Shown here in pieces: positions 63,977 through 64,000 of a stretch of DNA of 64,000 bases; position 1 is the first letter of the stretch, and the number at the start of each line of letters is the position of its first letter. Source of the DNA: JAMZMI01 sp039970095 (lineage in GTDB: Bacteria; Bacteroidota; Bacteroidia; Cytophagales; Cyclobacteriaceae); contig JBDVMP010000026.1 in NCBI GenBank assembly GCA_039970095.1, positions 4,298 to 68,297 of the forward strand, in the 5' to 3' direction. The position numbers were made by a program, and so were the translations under genes. The notes under the pieces were generated by a model, which was not told the origin of the DNA, searched no databases, and was given only the letters and a program-made list of their open reading frames with translations.

Positions 63977-64000
63977 AGTCCATTCATTCTTGAATGGACT
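63977..64000 (+). terminator. terminator hairpin of the porin gene, at the window edge
   Basis: AGTCCATTCA-TTCT-TGAATGGACT is a perfect 10-base stem ending at the last base of the window, 27 bases after the porin stop. Any T-run lies outside the window. Confidence 0.65.

Noticed and set aside
1..64000. tRNA, rRNA, CRISPR array, prophage or intact IS element
   Set aside because: None was seen by eye; a tRNAscan or CRISPR search could not be run and would be needed for certainty.

Overview
This 64 kb window comes from a chromosome of a Bacteroidota bacterium, most likely an aerobic, marine-type member of the Cytophagales. The evidence is the combination of type IX secretion C-terminal signals (type A on two proteins, a gliding-motility/type B end on a third), a carboxypeptidase-like TonB receptor, a CzcA pump fused to its outer-membrane factor, 7TMR-DISM sensors, a LytTR regulator, and weak Shine-Dalgarno signals. 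I see no tRNA, rRNA, CRISPR array, phage or intact insertion sequence.

Layout. 1-6.6 kb is a surface-glycan locus: a DUF4199 membrane protein (cut by the window edge) and two family 2 glycosyltransferases on +, facing a tight four-gene - operon for nucleotide-activated heptose (methyltransferase, a three-domain guanylyltransferase/phosphatase/P-loop kinase fusion, heptose kinase, sedoheptulose-7-P isomerase). 6.7-12.7 kb holds housekeeping genes: lipoprotein, thioesterase, DUF3052, a membrane J-domain/TPR protein, fluoride channel, ACP phosphodiesterase, TerB-like protein and a UPF1-like helicase. 12.7-14.4 kb is an SRPBCC/ArsR operon with two matching palindromic operators and a decayed gene at its tail. 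14.7-19.5 kb contains glutaminase, a lipoprotein, an HD hydrolase, a histone-deacetylase-like enzyme and an EamA transporter, with intergenic palindromic repeats.

19.5-34.5 kb holds a 7TMR-DISM sensor ending in a helix-turn-helix, a 3694-residue secreted LamG protein, and a second type IX-secreted protein sharing a domain with it. 34.6-47.1 kb holds a MscS channel, a small protein, and a divergent 7TMR-DISM histidine kinase/LytTR pair. Just after the LytTR gene come LytTR-like direct repeats and a six-gene + cluster: SSS symporter, periplasmic alpha/beta hydrolase, TonB receptor, then (after a strong hairpin) a FabG-like reductase, an unusual KASIII-like protein and an acyl-CoA ligase. I read this as a regulated uptake and CoA-ester pathway for an unknown ester or carboxylic acid; it is the most promising candidate for an undescribed system here.

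47.1-56.9 kb is a metal and sulfur island: small His-rich protein, CzcA-TolC fusion, CzcB adaptor, DUF3703, the stub of a lost CDF transporter, then an ArsR-rhodanese regulator with its own palindromes, a DsrE-like protein, an SQR-like flavoprotein and a decayed XRE regulator. 57-64 kb holds RlmD, a large gliding-motility-type surface protein, an ammonium transporter and an outer-membrane porin.

All functional calls come from reading motifs by eye; no database search was possible.
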